NCBI GenBank assembly: GCA_000499405.2
Contig: HG738137.1
Coordinates: 24,208,798 to 24,272,797 of the forward strand
DNA length: 64,000 nt
DNA from: Onchocerca volvulus
Taxonomy: Eukaryota > Nematoda > Chromadorea > Rhabditida > Onchocercidae
Direction of reading: 5' to 3'
Shown: piece after piece, positions 1-11,945 of the stretch
Layout of the letters: each line of letters opens with the position of its first letter
Numbering within the stretch: the first letter of the stretch is position 1
Notes under the pieces: generated by a model
The model's input: the letters and a program-made list of their open reading frames with translations, nothing else
Told to the model about the DNA's origin: nothing
Database searches by the model: none
Made by a program: the position numbers and the translations under genes

Positions 1-930
1 TCTCGCTACGGTCCAAGAATTTCACCTCTCACGCAGCGATACGAATGCCCCCGTCCATCCCTCTTAACCATTATCTCAGATCAGAAAACCAACAAAATAG
101 AACCGAGATCCTATTTCATTATTCCATGCACGAGTATTCGGGCATTAGCCCGCATTGAGCACTCTAATTTTTTCAAGGTAAACTTGCTAGCCACCATACG
201 CAACCGATCAAGGTAACGCAGGGAAAACTGGCAATATTAACCTAGGAGCCCAGTTCTCATCCAATGGATGGACCAGGTCCTGAGACGCAGATCCAACTAC
301 GAGCTTTTTAACCGCAGCAATGACGATATACACTTTGAGAGCTGGAATTACCGCGGCTGCCGGCACCAGACTTGCCCTCTCATAGATCCTCGTTAACGGG
401 TTTAAATTGTACCCATTCCGATAACCGGCCTCAAAGAGAACGGTCTCGTTATTTTTCGTCACTACCTCCTCCTTCTGAGAGTGGGTAATTTGCGCGCCTG
501 CTGCCTTCCTTGGATGTGGTAGCCGTTTCTCAGGCTCCCTCTCCGGAGTCAAACCCTTATTCTCCGTTACCCGTTACAACCATGGTAGGCACATAAACTA
601 CCATCGAAAGTTGATAAGGCAGACACTTGATAGATACGTCGCCGGTACAAGACCATGCGATCAGCCATAGCTATTCAGAGTCACCAATTAACGGGCCAAT
701 AACCCGATTGGTTTTAATCTAATAGATGCGCTCGTCCAAAAGTCGGAGCTCTGGTGCATGTATTAGCTCTAGAATTGCCACAGTTATCCACGTTGGATAA
801 TCAACATCAAGTACATTATAGCTGTTATAATGAGCCGTTCGCGGTTTCACCATTATAGGTTTATTTGAACTTAGACATGCATGGCTCAGCCTTTGAGACA
901 AGCATATAACCGCCGACAGAATCAATCGGG
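1..930 (-). rRNA. 18S (small-subunit) ribosomal RNA, 5' portion, partial
   Basis: The minus strand reads as the first ~930 bases of a eukaryotic small-subunit rRNA. Its 5' end lies near 930. The universal segment around GCCATGCATGTCTAAG lies near 870-890, the 530-loop with GCCGCGGTAATTCCAGCTC at about 340-360, and the conserved GGTGAAATTCTTGGACCG segment at 8-32 by the left edge. The order and spacing match an uninterrupted 18S, and no insertions or breaks are visible, so it is probably a functional copy. The rest of the gene lies outside the window. The 5' start follows the spirurid-type beginning (CCCGATTGATTCTG). Protein reading frames over this interval are accidental. Confidence 0.97.
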
Positions 931-1019
931 GAAATGTATGAAAAGAATAAAAACACATTATATGATTATATTAAGTAGTAATTTCATCATTACTAACTAC
1001 TACTTACTATATCATTGTG

Positions 1020-1076
1020 TTATTCATTCATTCATCCATTCATTCATTCATTTAAAATGCATTTCATTCATTTCTT
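1020..1076. repeat. (ATTC)n simple repeat
   Basis: Imperfect tandem ATTC units with one ATCC variant, continuing into further TTCATTCATTT-like sequence. The HSFIHSFIH-type reading frames over it come from the repeat. Confidence 0.85.
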
Positions 1077-1240
1077 TCGCTTATCAACAAATTTAAAAGT
1101 TAAATTTAAATTTGCATATGAAATACAATATAAACTTCATAAAAAACACAACGGAGCATTACTTTATCTGATTCATGCATCATATTACGATTCGCTTTCG
1201 CAAATCACACCATACACATAGATATTGTACACACAAATAA

Positions 1241-1259
1241 ACGCATCAAATTGATGCGT
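1241..1259. repeat. 19-base palindrome in the rDNA spacer
   Basis: ACGCATCAA, a central A, then TTGATGCGT: perfect 9-base arms about 310 bases upstream of the 18S 5' end. It could be a protein-binding site or chance; nothing in the sequence decides this. Confidence 0.6.
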
Positions 1260-1477
1260 GTTAGGTGATGTTTCTGTGTGACAGTGTTAAATAATTGATT
1301 GCTCATCTGTTGAAACTTCCGTTTCACGAGACAATTCATTGCTCAAGTTAGAAGAGAGAGACAACTCGCTCAACTAACATGTTATAACTTTTCTATTCTC
1401 TATTAAAGTTACAGAAGTTTGAAGGCTTTGTACTAGGAAATATTTTACAAATATTTCACATCCATGCATATAAATAT

Positions 1478-1516
1478 ATATATTGTGAGTGATTCTTTGA
1501 ACTCACTCACAATATA
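1478..1516. repeat. Inverted repeat (short hairpin)
   Basis: The left arm around TATTGTGAGTGA and the right arm TCACTCACAATA pair over roughly 14 bases across a 9-base loop. The loop sequence GATTCTTTGA recurs at about 1558-1567 and, inverted, at about 1710-1720, so this AT-rich block contains several related short repeats. Confidence 0.65.
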
Positions 1517-1604
1517 CACATATGTATATATAAATGTATATATAATTTATTCTAAGTGATTCTTTGATTTTTTGTGCATATATATTTTTTTTTTCTCGAA
1601 AAAT

Positions 1605-1629
1605 TTATATATATATATATATATATATA
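1605..1629. repeat. (TA)n microsatellite
   Basis: Uninterrupted TA dinucleotides, flanked by further TATA-rich sequence from 1470 to 1690. Confidence 0.85.
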
Positions 1630-3215
1630 AGAAAATATTTCACATATATGCATATAAATGTATATATGTATACATATAGTAGAAATTATCTTACATCTAT
1701 ACACACAAAATCAAAGAATCTATAGTATAGAGACTACTCGATCTACTTATAACATCATGATTATATTTAATAAAAATAAAGATCTACTTTGATATTTTCG
1801 AGAAAATTTTCCAATATATATGAGAAATTTACGTATTTTCATTTGGCAATTTTTATTAATTGGAAGATATTCAATGATGTATTAAGTTCCTCATCCGGGA
1901 GTTCCTGATTTGATCACATCTTAGCATTTCCGCTGATGGAATCCTGAATGAAACCATCGCTCTATCGGACATTTAGAATTAGTGGCATATGATCTTTGGT
2001 GGACAGAAACTTTTCTTACAATTTGCCTTACCAAACCGAAACAAGTGTCATTACGCAGAGCGCTTAATTATTAGCAATAATATAAATTTTCTGATGTATT
2101 TCATACTTCGGCATTTCCATAATAAATAAATTTTTGCTTATTTAAATAGATGCTTCAAAATTGAAAAGCAACTACTACGCATTGGCTTATTTTTTGATTC
2201 TTTAAATTTTTAATAATTTCAGCTTAACATTTTCAAAAAAAGAAATTATATGAATTTGTTCTCATTTGCTTCAGCTATCTGATAAGCAAACGACGAATCA
2301 ATGGTAAATAAAAGATGTCTGTAAAGTGAGATTTGTCTATTAATTTCAGGTTCATATTATTACAAGTTCTATTATTTGTTGAGTTCAAAAATTTGAATAC
2401 AAATGAAAATGCCATTGAAGTAGTCCCAGTACATCGCTAGGATTTTTAGAACAAAATACACTACAAAACAGTGTCGCATTTTATATACTTTGAATTTTTT
2501 ATTCATTTTTAAGTAAAATTTATTACGTAGTTGGTGTCATTGTTCCTCATTTATGATATCTTCGCCTTTTTTGTATTTCAAAATAATGAGCGGAATGAAT
2601 TGCAGTCAGATCCTTTAATGAGGAAAGCATTAACTTTTCACGTTCAAACATGAACATAAAATGTTTTCTATGCTCTGCAAAGTTATTGTCCTAATCTATT
2701 CAATAAAAATGGGATTAAATTCCTTACTTTAAGTTACTAGTTTTAGGATTTTTTAAGCGTTAGAAAAAAAACAAGAAGAATCTAGTTAAGAAGACAAAAG
2801 GCAAAAGAAATATTATTTCTCATCATTATTATTGAATGATTTGAAAGCTTTGACTTAGTAAAGTAACCATACAATATGTTTTTCTTAATGAATGAAACGG
2901 CGAAGCACATCTAAACTGCTTCCAATAATTTTCAGTTAGTAAAATTTTGCTGATGGTATGTGCAAACAAATTAGATATTGAATAAATGTAAAATGTTACT
3001 AAAAAAATTTAAAAATTATGGAAAGTGTTAAAAATTAATCATAGCATTGTATTCCTGTTTCGTTCAAATGATGAAAATGTGGAATCTTTTATTGTCATCT
3101 TTTTGGCTAATATTCTTATGAGCATCTTCCACTTGCATTAAATTGAATAGAACTATCGTAACAATGCGATATTATGATTTTTGCTAATATTTATAGTCTG
3201 TTTTGTTCAGACAAA

Positions 3216-5442
3216 ATGATTTTCAAAGTGATTGGATTGTTAATAGTATTTGGAATGAGTGACATTATAAAGGCTCAATTTTTTTGCAAGAACTCTCACG
3301 CGGAAATGTTGATTGGTTTGTCGTTCTTCTTTTCAAAAAACTTTATTCTGCATTTTCATGAATAATTCAACTCGGTTAAACCAACTGGTTATCATTGGAT
3401 TGTCAACTTTCTATTGGTTTGTTTTTGTGCTCAATACTACAGGAAAAGTTAAATGGTTGCTCCAAAAAATGATCTAATTTGTATTTACCGAGATTAATCA
3501 AAATTTTGCGAAAGTTGCTTCGCTAAGAATGAGATAATTTTCAAAATAAAATTCTCGAGTTAAAAAATATATTCTAAAGTTTAAATTGAGGACTTTAATT
3601 AATTTGCCATAATTGAAATGTCCTAGCAACAAAAAAAGATTCAGGTTCATCATATGTAAATTGCCCAAATTAAAATCGCAAATATATCCGGGTGCAACAT
3701 CTTATTATGCTGATAAGGATACCAATGAATGGGGACCACCAGAAAAGTTGAAATCATTCAAGAATGCTCTTGCTATAACCCTTAAATAGTATTACGACAA
3801 AAATAAGGTTCTTTTTCTTAACAGCTATTAATCGAATGATAAATGTTGAAGTCTGCAAGATAAAAAATTTTCTTTGGCAATTTGAAGTCAATTCATAAAA
3901 TCGTTTCCAAGAATTGCATATTTATTGAATTTAAAAAAAAAAAAAACTTCACTTTACCATTGATGTGATGCTGCAACAGCTATCTGATAACAATTTATTC
4001 GTTGCAGAAATCTTTTTTTTTCTTTTGCAATGATCAAAAACCAGGTGAAACCAAAAGTCACGGGAACCGTGCACAGGCAAAAGATGTCACCTTCTTTGGC
4101 AAAACTTCCGGTTTTTGGCTCATTCATAGTGTAACAAGGTTTCCATCAAATGCAAAATATTCGTATCCTAAAAACGGTGAAGTTTACGGGCAATCATTTC
4201 TGTGTGTTACAATGAAAACAGAATCCATCGGAACATTTGGTAAATAATTATTTTAAGGAATTTAGGTTTTCTATAATAATTTATATATGGGTTGTTCGTT
4301 ATAATAAACGAACTGAAATAAATTTGTGATTGGGAAATAATTAATTTCAAAAATTTAGCGGAAGCAATGAAATATATTGATCCAGCCGTGTATCAAATGA
4401 ATTTGCCCAAAAATTTTTCCGACCGTTTTCTATTCTTGAAGGAGCTGAAAATATTAAAAAAGAAAAACAATCCCAATTCATCACTGATTCAGACGTTCAG
4501 TTCGATTGGTAGTCTGAAATTCTATGATTTCTTAAAGACTAAAAAATATGACGGAGATATAGTTTTACACATGTTTGAAAATTTTTAAATAAAAATTTTT
4601 TTTAAAAATGAAAGGAGAAAAATCATCGACAGTGTTTTGAGAAGTTCAGATTTCGGAAGGAAATGAAAAACAATGGAGAATTTCAGAAGACCGATTTTTC
4701 TTTCAGATTCAAATTTTTTACCACTTTCAAACTATTAATAAAACTAAAAAATCAATTTTAACACGAGCTAAGATCAGATCTTTATTTGGATTTCATTGCA
4801 AAGCAAATGAGAATATCGCTTTTCACTGAAACATGGATGAATGGTGGAGAGAAAGATTTAAACTCGGAATGCAATACTTCACATAAGATAAGCTGCAAAA
4901 ATTAGTTTTCCATCTAGATTTTAAAAATCAAACAAAGTTTGATTCTACAAATAAAATCCAAACTTAATAAAAATTTAGGTTGAACAGTTACTTAAAAAAA
5001 AAAAAAAAACGTAATCGTTCTGTACAAATTTCCGTATAACATGCACTAGCATGATGAAAATGCTATGATATCAAAGTTGTAAAAAGATCGTGATGGGATT
5101 GATCATTGAAAGTAAATGCTAATTATTAAGAGATACTGCAATTTATTAATTAGGATTGACTTTAATTTCAGTCTATTTTCTACTAATTTCTTCAAATTAC
5201 TTTAGGTCATAAACGTTCGGGAATTGAAAATCGGCGGAAGTAAATTTGGCAATAATAAAAATCATTCGAAATGCGCTGTTTCTCAAAAAGAAACAAAACC
5301 TCTTGTATGCATTGCTGACATCAATAGGCAGGTAACTGAATTTCGAATGAAAATGCATGAACTTTAAGCTCCCTTTAAAACTTTTGTTCACTAAATTTTA
5401 TCTTACTCAGGAATGATCCTGGTAGAAGCATAGGCGTTGATT
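3216..5442 (+). pseudogene. Decayed DNase II (acid deoxyribonuclease) gene
   Basis: DNase II is a lysosomal or secreted acid nuclease using two HxK active-site motifs. Exon-like blocks lie in family order: 3216-3315, signal peptide then CKNS and, in another frame, VDWF; 3645-3807, KLPKLK and YYADKDTNEWGPP; 4008-4239, NDQ, GFWLIHSV and YGQSFLCVT; 4359 onward, the middle region; about 4808-4906, ETW and SEC; 5206-5331, NHSKC and VCIADINRQ. Most blocks have GT/AG borders; the donor after 4359 was not found. The breaks are a frameshift inside exon 1 (the two reading halves differ by one frame), an in-frame TAG at 3787-3789, no clear C-terminal exon after 5411, and Gln in place of the first catalytic His (RAQAKD where the family has GHTKG). 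The second HSK motif is kept. The family is clear. Loss of function is inferred from three independent defects. Confidence 0.82.
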
Positions 5443-6860
5443 AGTCCATAATGATTATTAATAGAATTTAGTAAATTTTCGAAAAGAAATGATGGGAGAA
5501 AAAATGTAAAAGCGAATAAGTAGTTTGTAGCTGGAAAATCATTTCATCAACATTTCTTCAATCAGAATTAAATTTTTAATGAACATAGCATAATTTGAAA
5601 AAGATGCAAATTTTTCTCCCCCACAGGAATCACAAAAAAAGAGAGCAGGTGGAGCGCTTTGTTTCGAGAATTTGAAAATTTGGAAATTGTTTGAAAAATC
5701 AATTCTCAATGTAGAAGATTGTGATGCTTAAATGACCAAAAACAAAAAAAAACAGAACATAAAACTTCTGCGATTCTTTTTTATTCTTTTTAAACAAAAA
5801 AACATTTTATTCAATTAAAAATAATAATAAAAGAATATTTGATTTGTTTTAAAACAAATGAAAGATACTGGATTAAAAAAGGATTGAAGAATGAATGTGA
5901 ATTATCCACTGCTTAAAACTATTTGGTGAGATTATGAACATAGTACAATTGTAAGCCTCGGAAAATCACTGGGCTTTTTTGATTTTTCGCTGCGTAACGG
6001 ATTCAAAAAGAATGTAAATTTGAATCAAAGAATTTTCTATCAGTAAATCAGTGGTATGGACGCCAGAAGGAATGCAGTCTTCTTAATTAATTGCAACTGT
6101 GATTAAACTCAAATACAGTATCAATACTATTATGTCTATATAAACTTTACAGCAATTTTAGTATAAATGTTATTGAATTTTTTTTCAAATTTCTTCACGC
6201 AAATACACATTTCCGCAGATAAACTTCGATGCATTACTTTTTTTTTTTTTTTTTGGAAAAAAATTGAGAAACTAAAAATTTGACAATGTTCCTTTTCTTA
6301 TATTACTTGTTCTTCTTGTTATTATGAAAAATTAAATCTATTTATAGATTTTTTCGAACTCTTTCATCCCATTTACTAAACAGCAAATATTATTGACAAT
6401 ATTTATAAACATATCAGATGAAATGTGAAAAAATATCATGAAAAGTAGTTCAAATGACTGAAAATTCTAAAATGGTCAGTTTCGCACAAATAAAAAGAGT
6501 AGAATGAAACTTTTTCTTTTTGCTACGCTTCTTTTCTAAAAAACTTAATAATTAATCGTAATCCTTAAGTTTATCTGTAATATAATTGCATAACAATTTG
6601 GGACTTTATCAAGCTTGGTATTCATTAGATGACGAATAGTTAAAATATTTTACATTTTGAATAAATTTAAGACACTTGAAACTGATCAAAAAGAATTTTA
6701 TGCCAGTATTTAATTGTAATCTTTTTTGTTTTTAATTTTCAAAAATAATCGATTGAACTTCTCCTTTTTTTCGGTTTTGCTTTTGTCAAAAAATTTTGAA
6801 ACTGTTTCTTCTAGGCAAAACGACTTATTGCTGAATGATGGCAACAATAACTAAATGATT
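5443..6860. other. Gene-free AT-rich stretch
   Basis: No coding frame with nematode-like exon character, RNA gene or clear repeat was recognised. There are T and A homopolymers, the longest near 6240-6254. Confidence 0.5.
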
Positions 6861-6939
6861 TGCCTTCTTTTTTTTTTTTTTTTTTTCATAAAAAAATATT
6901 CAATTAAAGAAACATGTAGATGGAATGATTTCATGGTGG

Positions 6940-7560
6940 TCCTATTTCAGGATTTGTATGAATGATTGTCTTCGTTCGTCATGTAGTGAATTACAAGGCA
7001 ACTACAGTACTTTTGTTACAAAAGGCACAAACTTTTTTTGTCTAGTTACCAGTGTAATTTTCTTCGGAATTATGATCGATGTTAAACCATTTGGTTGGGG
7101 CTGCTTGATTGAAGATAGGGCGGATGTTTCTCCTCTAGTATTAGTGAGACTTGATTTGTCTTTGATTCAGCTGAATTCTTTGTCTTCCCACTGTTAGAGG
7201 TTTGGTTTCTACCAACTTCTTCATTTCATTCAACTTTCTCATCAAGATTGTTTGGAACCTAATGACGACCATAATTTTTATTTTTTTTTTTTTTTTTTTT
7301 TGTGTCCAATAAACTGTCCAACTCGTCAATCTCTTTTCTATGGCGGATACGATGCTAGGATGCTCTAGGTTTTAATTTATAGCTTTTAACTATCGAAGTA
7401 CCTTTTCGATTGCTTCGACTATTACTTTCCATGCTCTATCAACCTCTTCATGGAATGTCATTCGTTACAAAGTGATTTCCTGAGAGTGAATGACTTTCCA
7501 TGTTCTTGATCGTCATAATTCTCGAGGACAATATTATAATCTCGAACGGCTTAGAATACA
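6940..7560 (-). mobile_element. BEL/Pao-type retrotransposon relic, gag portion
   Basis: The minus strand carries pieces of a Pao-type gag in the expected order but with stops and frame changes. Near 7440-7330 it reads EVDRAWKVIVEAIEKVL followed by NLEHPSIVSAIEKRL, like the DUF1759 gag region. Near 7250-7150 comes a lysine-rich RFQTILMRKLNEMKKLVETK segment. Near 7050-6960 comes KVCAFCNK followed by FTT and RTK, like the gag Cys-rich motif. Stops interrupt several places, so it is dead. On its own strand it is followed by an A-tract (T-run at about 6868-6891). The class is inferred from motif resemblance only. Confidence 0.6.
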
Positions 7561-7599
7561 TTCCCCTCTGAGACAAGATATTGGATTATTTAATTTTTG

Positions 7600-8153
7600 A
7601 ATTTGTTTGGAATTTTTTGAAGATGGACTGCGGCTTCAAAGCCATTCCAAAATTCGTGCAAAATTGTCTGCCTCCACCAAGAAAAAGATGTTTTCACTAC
7701 GAAGAACAACATGACGTTATGTGTCGGCCATCAGTAGGACGTCAAACGAAAAAAATTAAATGAAATCAACAACAACGAAAAGCATAGTAACTGATCGAAG
7801 ACGGTAAAAGGACAGAGGATTTTTCTTCTATGCAAAGAAATCATTGTCATAAATCCAGAAACTTCAGAAATTCAGACGGAAGTCCTGGCACTATTTGATG
7901 TAAGCTCACAATTATCATTTCTTCCAACGAACTCGGCAAATCAACTAAAACTGTGAGGGATAGAAGGTCAGAAATTTAGTATTTTTGCTTCGCTTGATAA
8001 CAAGATACCGAAGCAATGCTATTGGAAAATAGAACTTGGTGGAAAGATCGAAAAAAAAAAAGACTTCCTTACTTATCAAGTTAACTTTATGAAGTGTCTC
8101 ATGACTAGACTGCAACTGATGGAAATCAATGACCAGAATGTCTCCTGTTGATG

Positions 8154-8154
<1 letters not shown>
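7600..8154 (+). mobile_element. BEL/Pao-type retrotransposon relic, gag end and aspartic protease
   Basis: The plus strand reads RKRCFHYEEQHDVMC near 7690-7725, a zinc-knuckle-like motif with Tyr at the second Cys position. It is followed at about 7885-8020 by EVLALFDVSSQLSFLP, then NQLKL, a stop, GIEGQKFSIFASLDNKIPK. This matches the layout of the Pao aspartic protease (ALFDxGSQxSF then LxGxxxxxxxIxxFGxKxPK), with Gly changed to Ser next to the catalytic Asp and an internal stop. No reverse transcriptase or LTR was found. A 28-30 base A-tract follows directly. It is a second, oppositely oriented copy of the element type next to it on the left. Confidence 0.62.

Positions 8155-8184
<30 letters not shown>
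8155..8184 (+). repeat. Poly(A) tract
   Basis: About 30 consecutive A residues directly after the retrotransposon protease relic. It may be the remains of a polyadenylated insertion, but similar tracts are common across the window. Confidence 0.8.
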
Positions 8185-8186
<2 letters not shown>

Positions 8187-8736
8187 AATAAATGGAATAA
8201 AGGACTTATGGAACCTTAGCGAGTAATTTTTCCAAAACATATTTTACTAAAATATTTCGGGCCAATAAAATAACACATTATAAGACTTTCAAAAAAATTA
8301 AATCGGATAAATCAAAAAATTAGTGAAGTAATTTATAATAGAAATACTAATTTGATGCACAATTTTATTAATCAACTAAATATAAATTATTGCGGTAAAT
8401 ATAGGAAAGCATGGCAAAATGATTTTTGAGTTGTAAAAAAGCAGTAAAAAGCAATTTTTAATTTAGTTCAGTTTCCAAAACAATTTGTAGTGTAATTATT
8501 TGGTAAAAAATATGGTTAAATTTTCTTTTACTGCTAAAAATAACAATACAATTGATTACAATCTTGTTGAGATAGTGAAATTTAGAAATAAAATCTGTGT
8601 GATATTAGTGTGAATTTTTATTGGAAAATGTTTGAAATTGTTTCAAAAAATCCATTTTTTCTCGTATTTCTAAGAAAAAAAAGATAACTAAATAATTCAA
8701 CTGATGGATTTTCAAATTAATGATGACATACTGCGG

Positions 8737-8767
<31 letters not shown>

Positions 8768-9143
8768 GATGGCTAGTATCAGGGGACACTATTAGCAATC
8801 ATTATGTTTCTATTATAACGAATTGCACTTCATTTTTACTTCTCATTTCTTTATCATTTTATACTTTTCGAGCTAAACTAAGAGATAAAAAAGAAAATTA
8901 ACTTGTTGAAAACGATTAAAATTTTGAGATCAATCAACTTTTAAAAAAAGTTATAGTTTGATTTTCAAATTTAATGCCCGATATCTTTGTCTTAAAAGAC
9001 AATTATTTTGCAAAAATTTAAATCTTAATTAGTGTAATAAGTTTGATTTGGCATTTAATTAAAAGTTTAGCACTCTTGTATCGAATGTGAACTTATTGGT
9101 TACCATTTTGCAATCAGTCAAAACAATATAATTTTTTTATTGG

Positions 9144-9265
9144 GTAATAGTAGTCTAGGAGCTCAATTCTCATCTTCTGGATGAATAAAGTCCTGAAACC
9201 AGATTTAATTATGATCTTTTTATCATAGTAACGATAATATACACTTTGAGAACTAGGATTACTGT
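9144..9265 (-). pseudogene. Degenerate 18S rRNA fragment
   Basis: This ~120-base segment can be laid base against base on the intact 18S at about 231-354, in the same orientation. Shared blocks include CTAGGAGC, TTCTCATC, GGATG, GTCCTGA, the GAGCTTTTTA region (here GATCTTTTTA), ACGATAATATACACTTTGAGA (one base longer than in the gene) and the start of the 530-loop. Many substitutions shift it towards A and T, and similarity stops abruptly on both sides. It is a decayed, displaced copy about 9 kb from the functional gene. Confidence 0.85.
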
Positions 9266-11891
9266 CAAAACCTTTAATATTTCCAAAAAAAGTAAAAGAA
9301 AAAAGAGGACCAGTAAATGAGACATCAAAATGAATACCACTGAAATCAAATGTTGTGGTGATCAAAGATTAAAAAGTAATAATATGAATGATAAGTGGAA
9401 CAAAATGAAAAATAATTTTCTTTTTTGAATGAATGTAATTTTAGAAAAAGTTCCTTCATATTAATATTAGAAGTAATTAATGCAAAAAATTCCCTTTTTA
9501 AATGAATTTAATTCAATTGAATTAACCAACTAAAAATTTGTGCTGAAATTTAATCAAATTCTTTTTATTTTACATTTTTAAGGATGACTATATTTTTCTT
9601 TTTCTTTTTTTTTTGATTTCATTGAAAAATTCAAACTGTTCCCTGCAGATGAATCAACTTGTTGCTGAATGACAACAACAAAGTTTTATGATTGACATCC
9701 GTAAAAATCTTGAATTTTTTACCTAATTTCACATTAAGAAAACAAAAAAGAGAAAAAAAAATTAGCCCTGAAGCTCAATGATTTTTTTATTTTGATTGAT
9801 GAACGATTTTTTCTTGTTGCGGGAAGATTTTTAAAATTAGATTGATAAAATTTTACGAATATTTTAGAATATTTGTCGCTATGAGAATGATATTGAAAAT
9901 TGTAAAAAAAAAAAAAAAAGAAAAAAAAAATTCAACAAACTCAACTATGATGTTAAGAAACCCTTATCCGATGTAATAGCCACTGGATGGTATAGTTTGG
10001 TACATATTATAGTAGCACAATTTTTCTCATCAATTAATTTCATTTGAAATGGATCGCTTTTTTTTTCTGTTTCAATTAATTAAATAATTATCGACGAATT
10101 ATGAAACTTGTGTATTAACTTCAAAATTACAATATATTTGCTGCAATGAAAAATGATTTAAAAGTATGCATCTTTTAATTTTTAAATTCCTGATAAAACA
10201 ATAAAATAATTATTCAGTGATTTCCATATTAAGTATTAAAATTTGGTATGACAGTAATAGATTACTGCAATTGAAATAATATTATTTTTTAGTACTGTTA
10301 AGGCATTTTTAAATTAATATTCTTCCATGCAAGAATTTGGAAGGAGGAACAACTTATGCTAAATTTTCAAAAATAAATCAAAAAAAAAAACGAAAGTGGG
10401 ACAGGGAAAAAAAGAAATGAAAAGGAAGTGATGAAAACAAGTTCCTATCACTACTTATAAATATCTTACATTTTTAAAAAAAAAAAAAAAAAAACGAAAA
10501 TACTGAAACTAAGAAAGCGAATTCTTTCGTCCTTTGGCTGTATTATCATTTTTGTTTCCATTTCTTGGACAATAATTAATAATTTTTAGTATTAGCAGTA
10601 GTAATCAATGTTTTACTAGATATTATAGTGATAAATTATGATGTAACGACATCTTCGGTATTATATCAGCTGTATTGCAATATTAACGAAACAATAATAA
10701 TTAAAAAATTTCATATTGAGGCTTTTGAATTTTTGGATTTTAATTACCAGCTGTATAATAATTGTTATTTCATATAATCATAAATAAACTTCTAGCAATA
10801 ATAGTTTCAGCAAGAATAATGACAAAAACTAACAATAAAAATGATAATGTATTATTTAATTTTGGCAAAAGTTTCTTGTCACCAAAAAATTCTTCCCACT
10901 ATTGAATATATCGATATTTTAATTATATGGTGATAATAGCTGATGTTATTCAATGTTTCTTAGTTCATTATCGAAAAATGATTTAATGAACTATTGGAAA
11001 AACAAAAGATAAGACATCAGATACTAAACTTAATGAATTATATTGTATTATTCAGACTATTGAGGCGAAAACTAATCCTATTATCTTTCGAAGATATGAT
11101 GAAAATGGTCGTAATCATAAAAATTTTAGTTTGAAAATTTTCTATTATCGTAAAATACAGGAATGCTACAAAAAAAAAAAAAAAAAAATAGATAGAATTT
11201 TCATTTATATTATGGAAAAGACTTGAACTTAATTTAATCTTAATCATTATTATTTGAAAGCTATCTTATAACTAAGCTCTGGTATGATTTCACAAAAATT
11301 TGCATTGACTTGAAATTATTCTTTCGAAATTCAAACAATTGTTTAATTAACTCGCAGAAATAGTAATTTAATTCTTATTTGTAAAAGATTTAGCCTTAAT
11401 ATAAACTGCTACCCAACTTACAGCCTATTTCTTATCACATATATTATAATTTTTAAATTTACACTACTTCGAAATTAACGATGACCTTTGAAGAAAAAAA
11501 ACAGCAATAAATCGAAAAGAAATCACTTACTTTTAAATCATTTATTTTACTTTTCTTGCTGGGAATACAGCATAATTAATGCTGGAATTAAACCGATTGC
11601 AGCGATTATTTTTTTTCTTCGGTTTATTTTTATCGTAATGCAATAGTAGCATTTACATTTCATCTAATCATATCTTTTTGTTAAAAGTTTGAGAATTGTT
11701 GCAAACATTTGCTATTACTTTAACACTAATTATAGCTTTTAAATGAGTATTAAAAGTAAGAATTGAATTTCGTGAAAATAATAAAAGAAAATGACAAAAG
11801 TTATAAAGAATGAATGAATTGCTAAATAGTTTGATGACAATCAAATAGCGTTTACGTGGAAGTATGTTTCGGCTATTTTTAATTTAGACGA
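9266..11891. other. Gene-free AT-rich stretch
   Basis: Nothing recognisable apart from A-tracts near 9904, 10470 and 11168. The segment at about 9620-9690 (AAACTGTTCCCTGCAG ... TTGCTGAATGACAACAAC) weakly resembles 6805-6870 and may be an old dispersed repeat. Confidence 0.45.
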
Positions 11892-11945
11892 ATGCGCATA
11901 ATTATTAATGTCACAACAATATCCATTTGTTATCATTTCAGGATA

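Larger units (their letters stand above)
931..3215. other. rDNA upstream spacer (external transcribed spacer / intergenic), no protein gene seen
   Basis: This lies upstream of the minus-strand 18S gene and should contain its external transcribed spacer and promoter, but no promoter motif can be recognised by eye. It holds an ATTC-rich simple repeat, a 19-base palindrome, a short hairpin and a TA microsatellite, listed separately. A GC-richer patch at about 1885-2080 shows no readable coding frame. From about 2100 to 3215 the sequence is plain AT-rich DNA. Confidence 0.6.

Noticed and set aside
208..1221. Several open frames of 60-114 codons over the rRNA gene and its spacer
   Set aside because: They lie on conserved 18S rRNA sequence or on the ATTC simple repeat and have no protein character.
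1555..1724. Possible terminal inverted repeat (GATTCTTTGATTTTTTGTG ... CACAAAATCAAAGAATC)
   Set aside because: The arms are short and AT-rich inside a TATA-rich block, so chance cannot be excluded.
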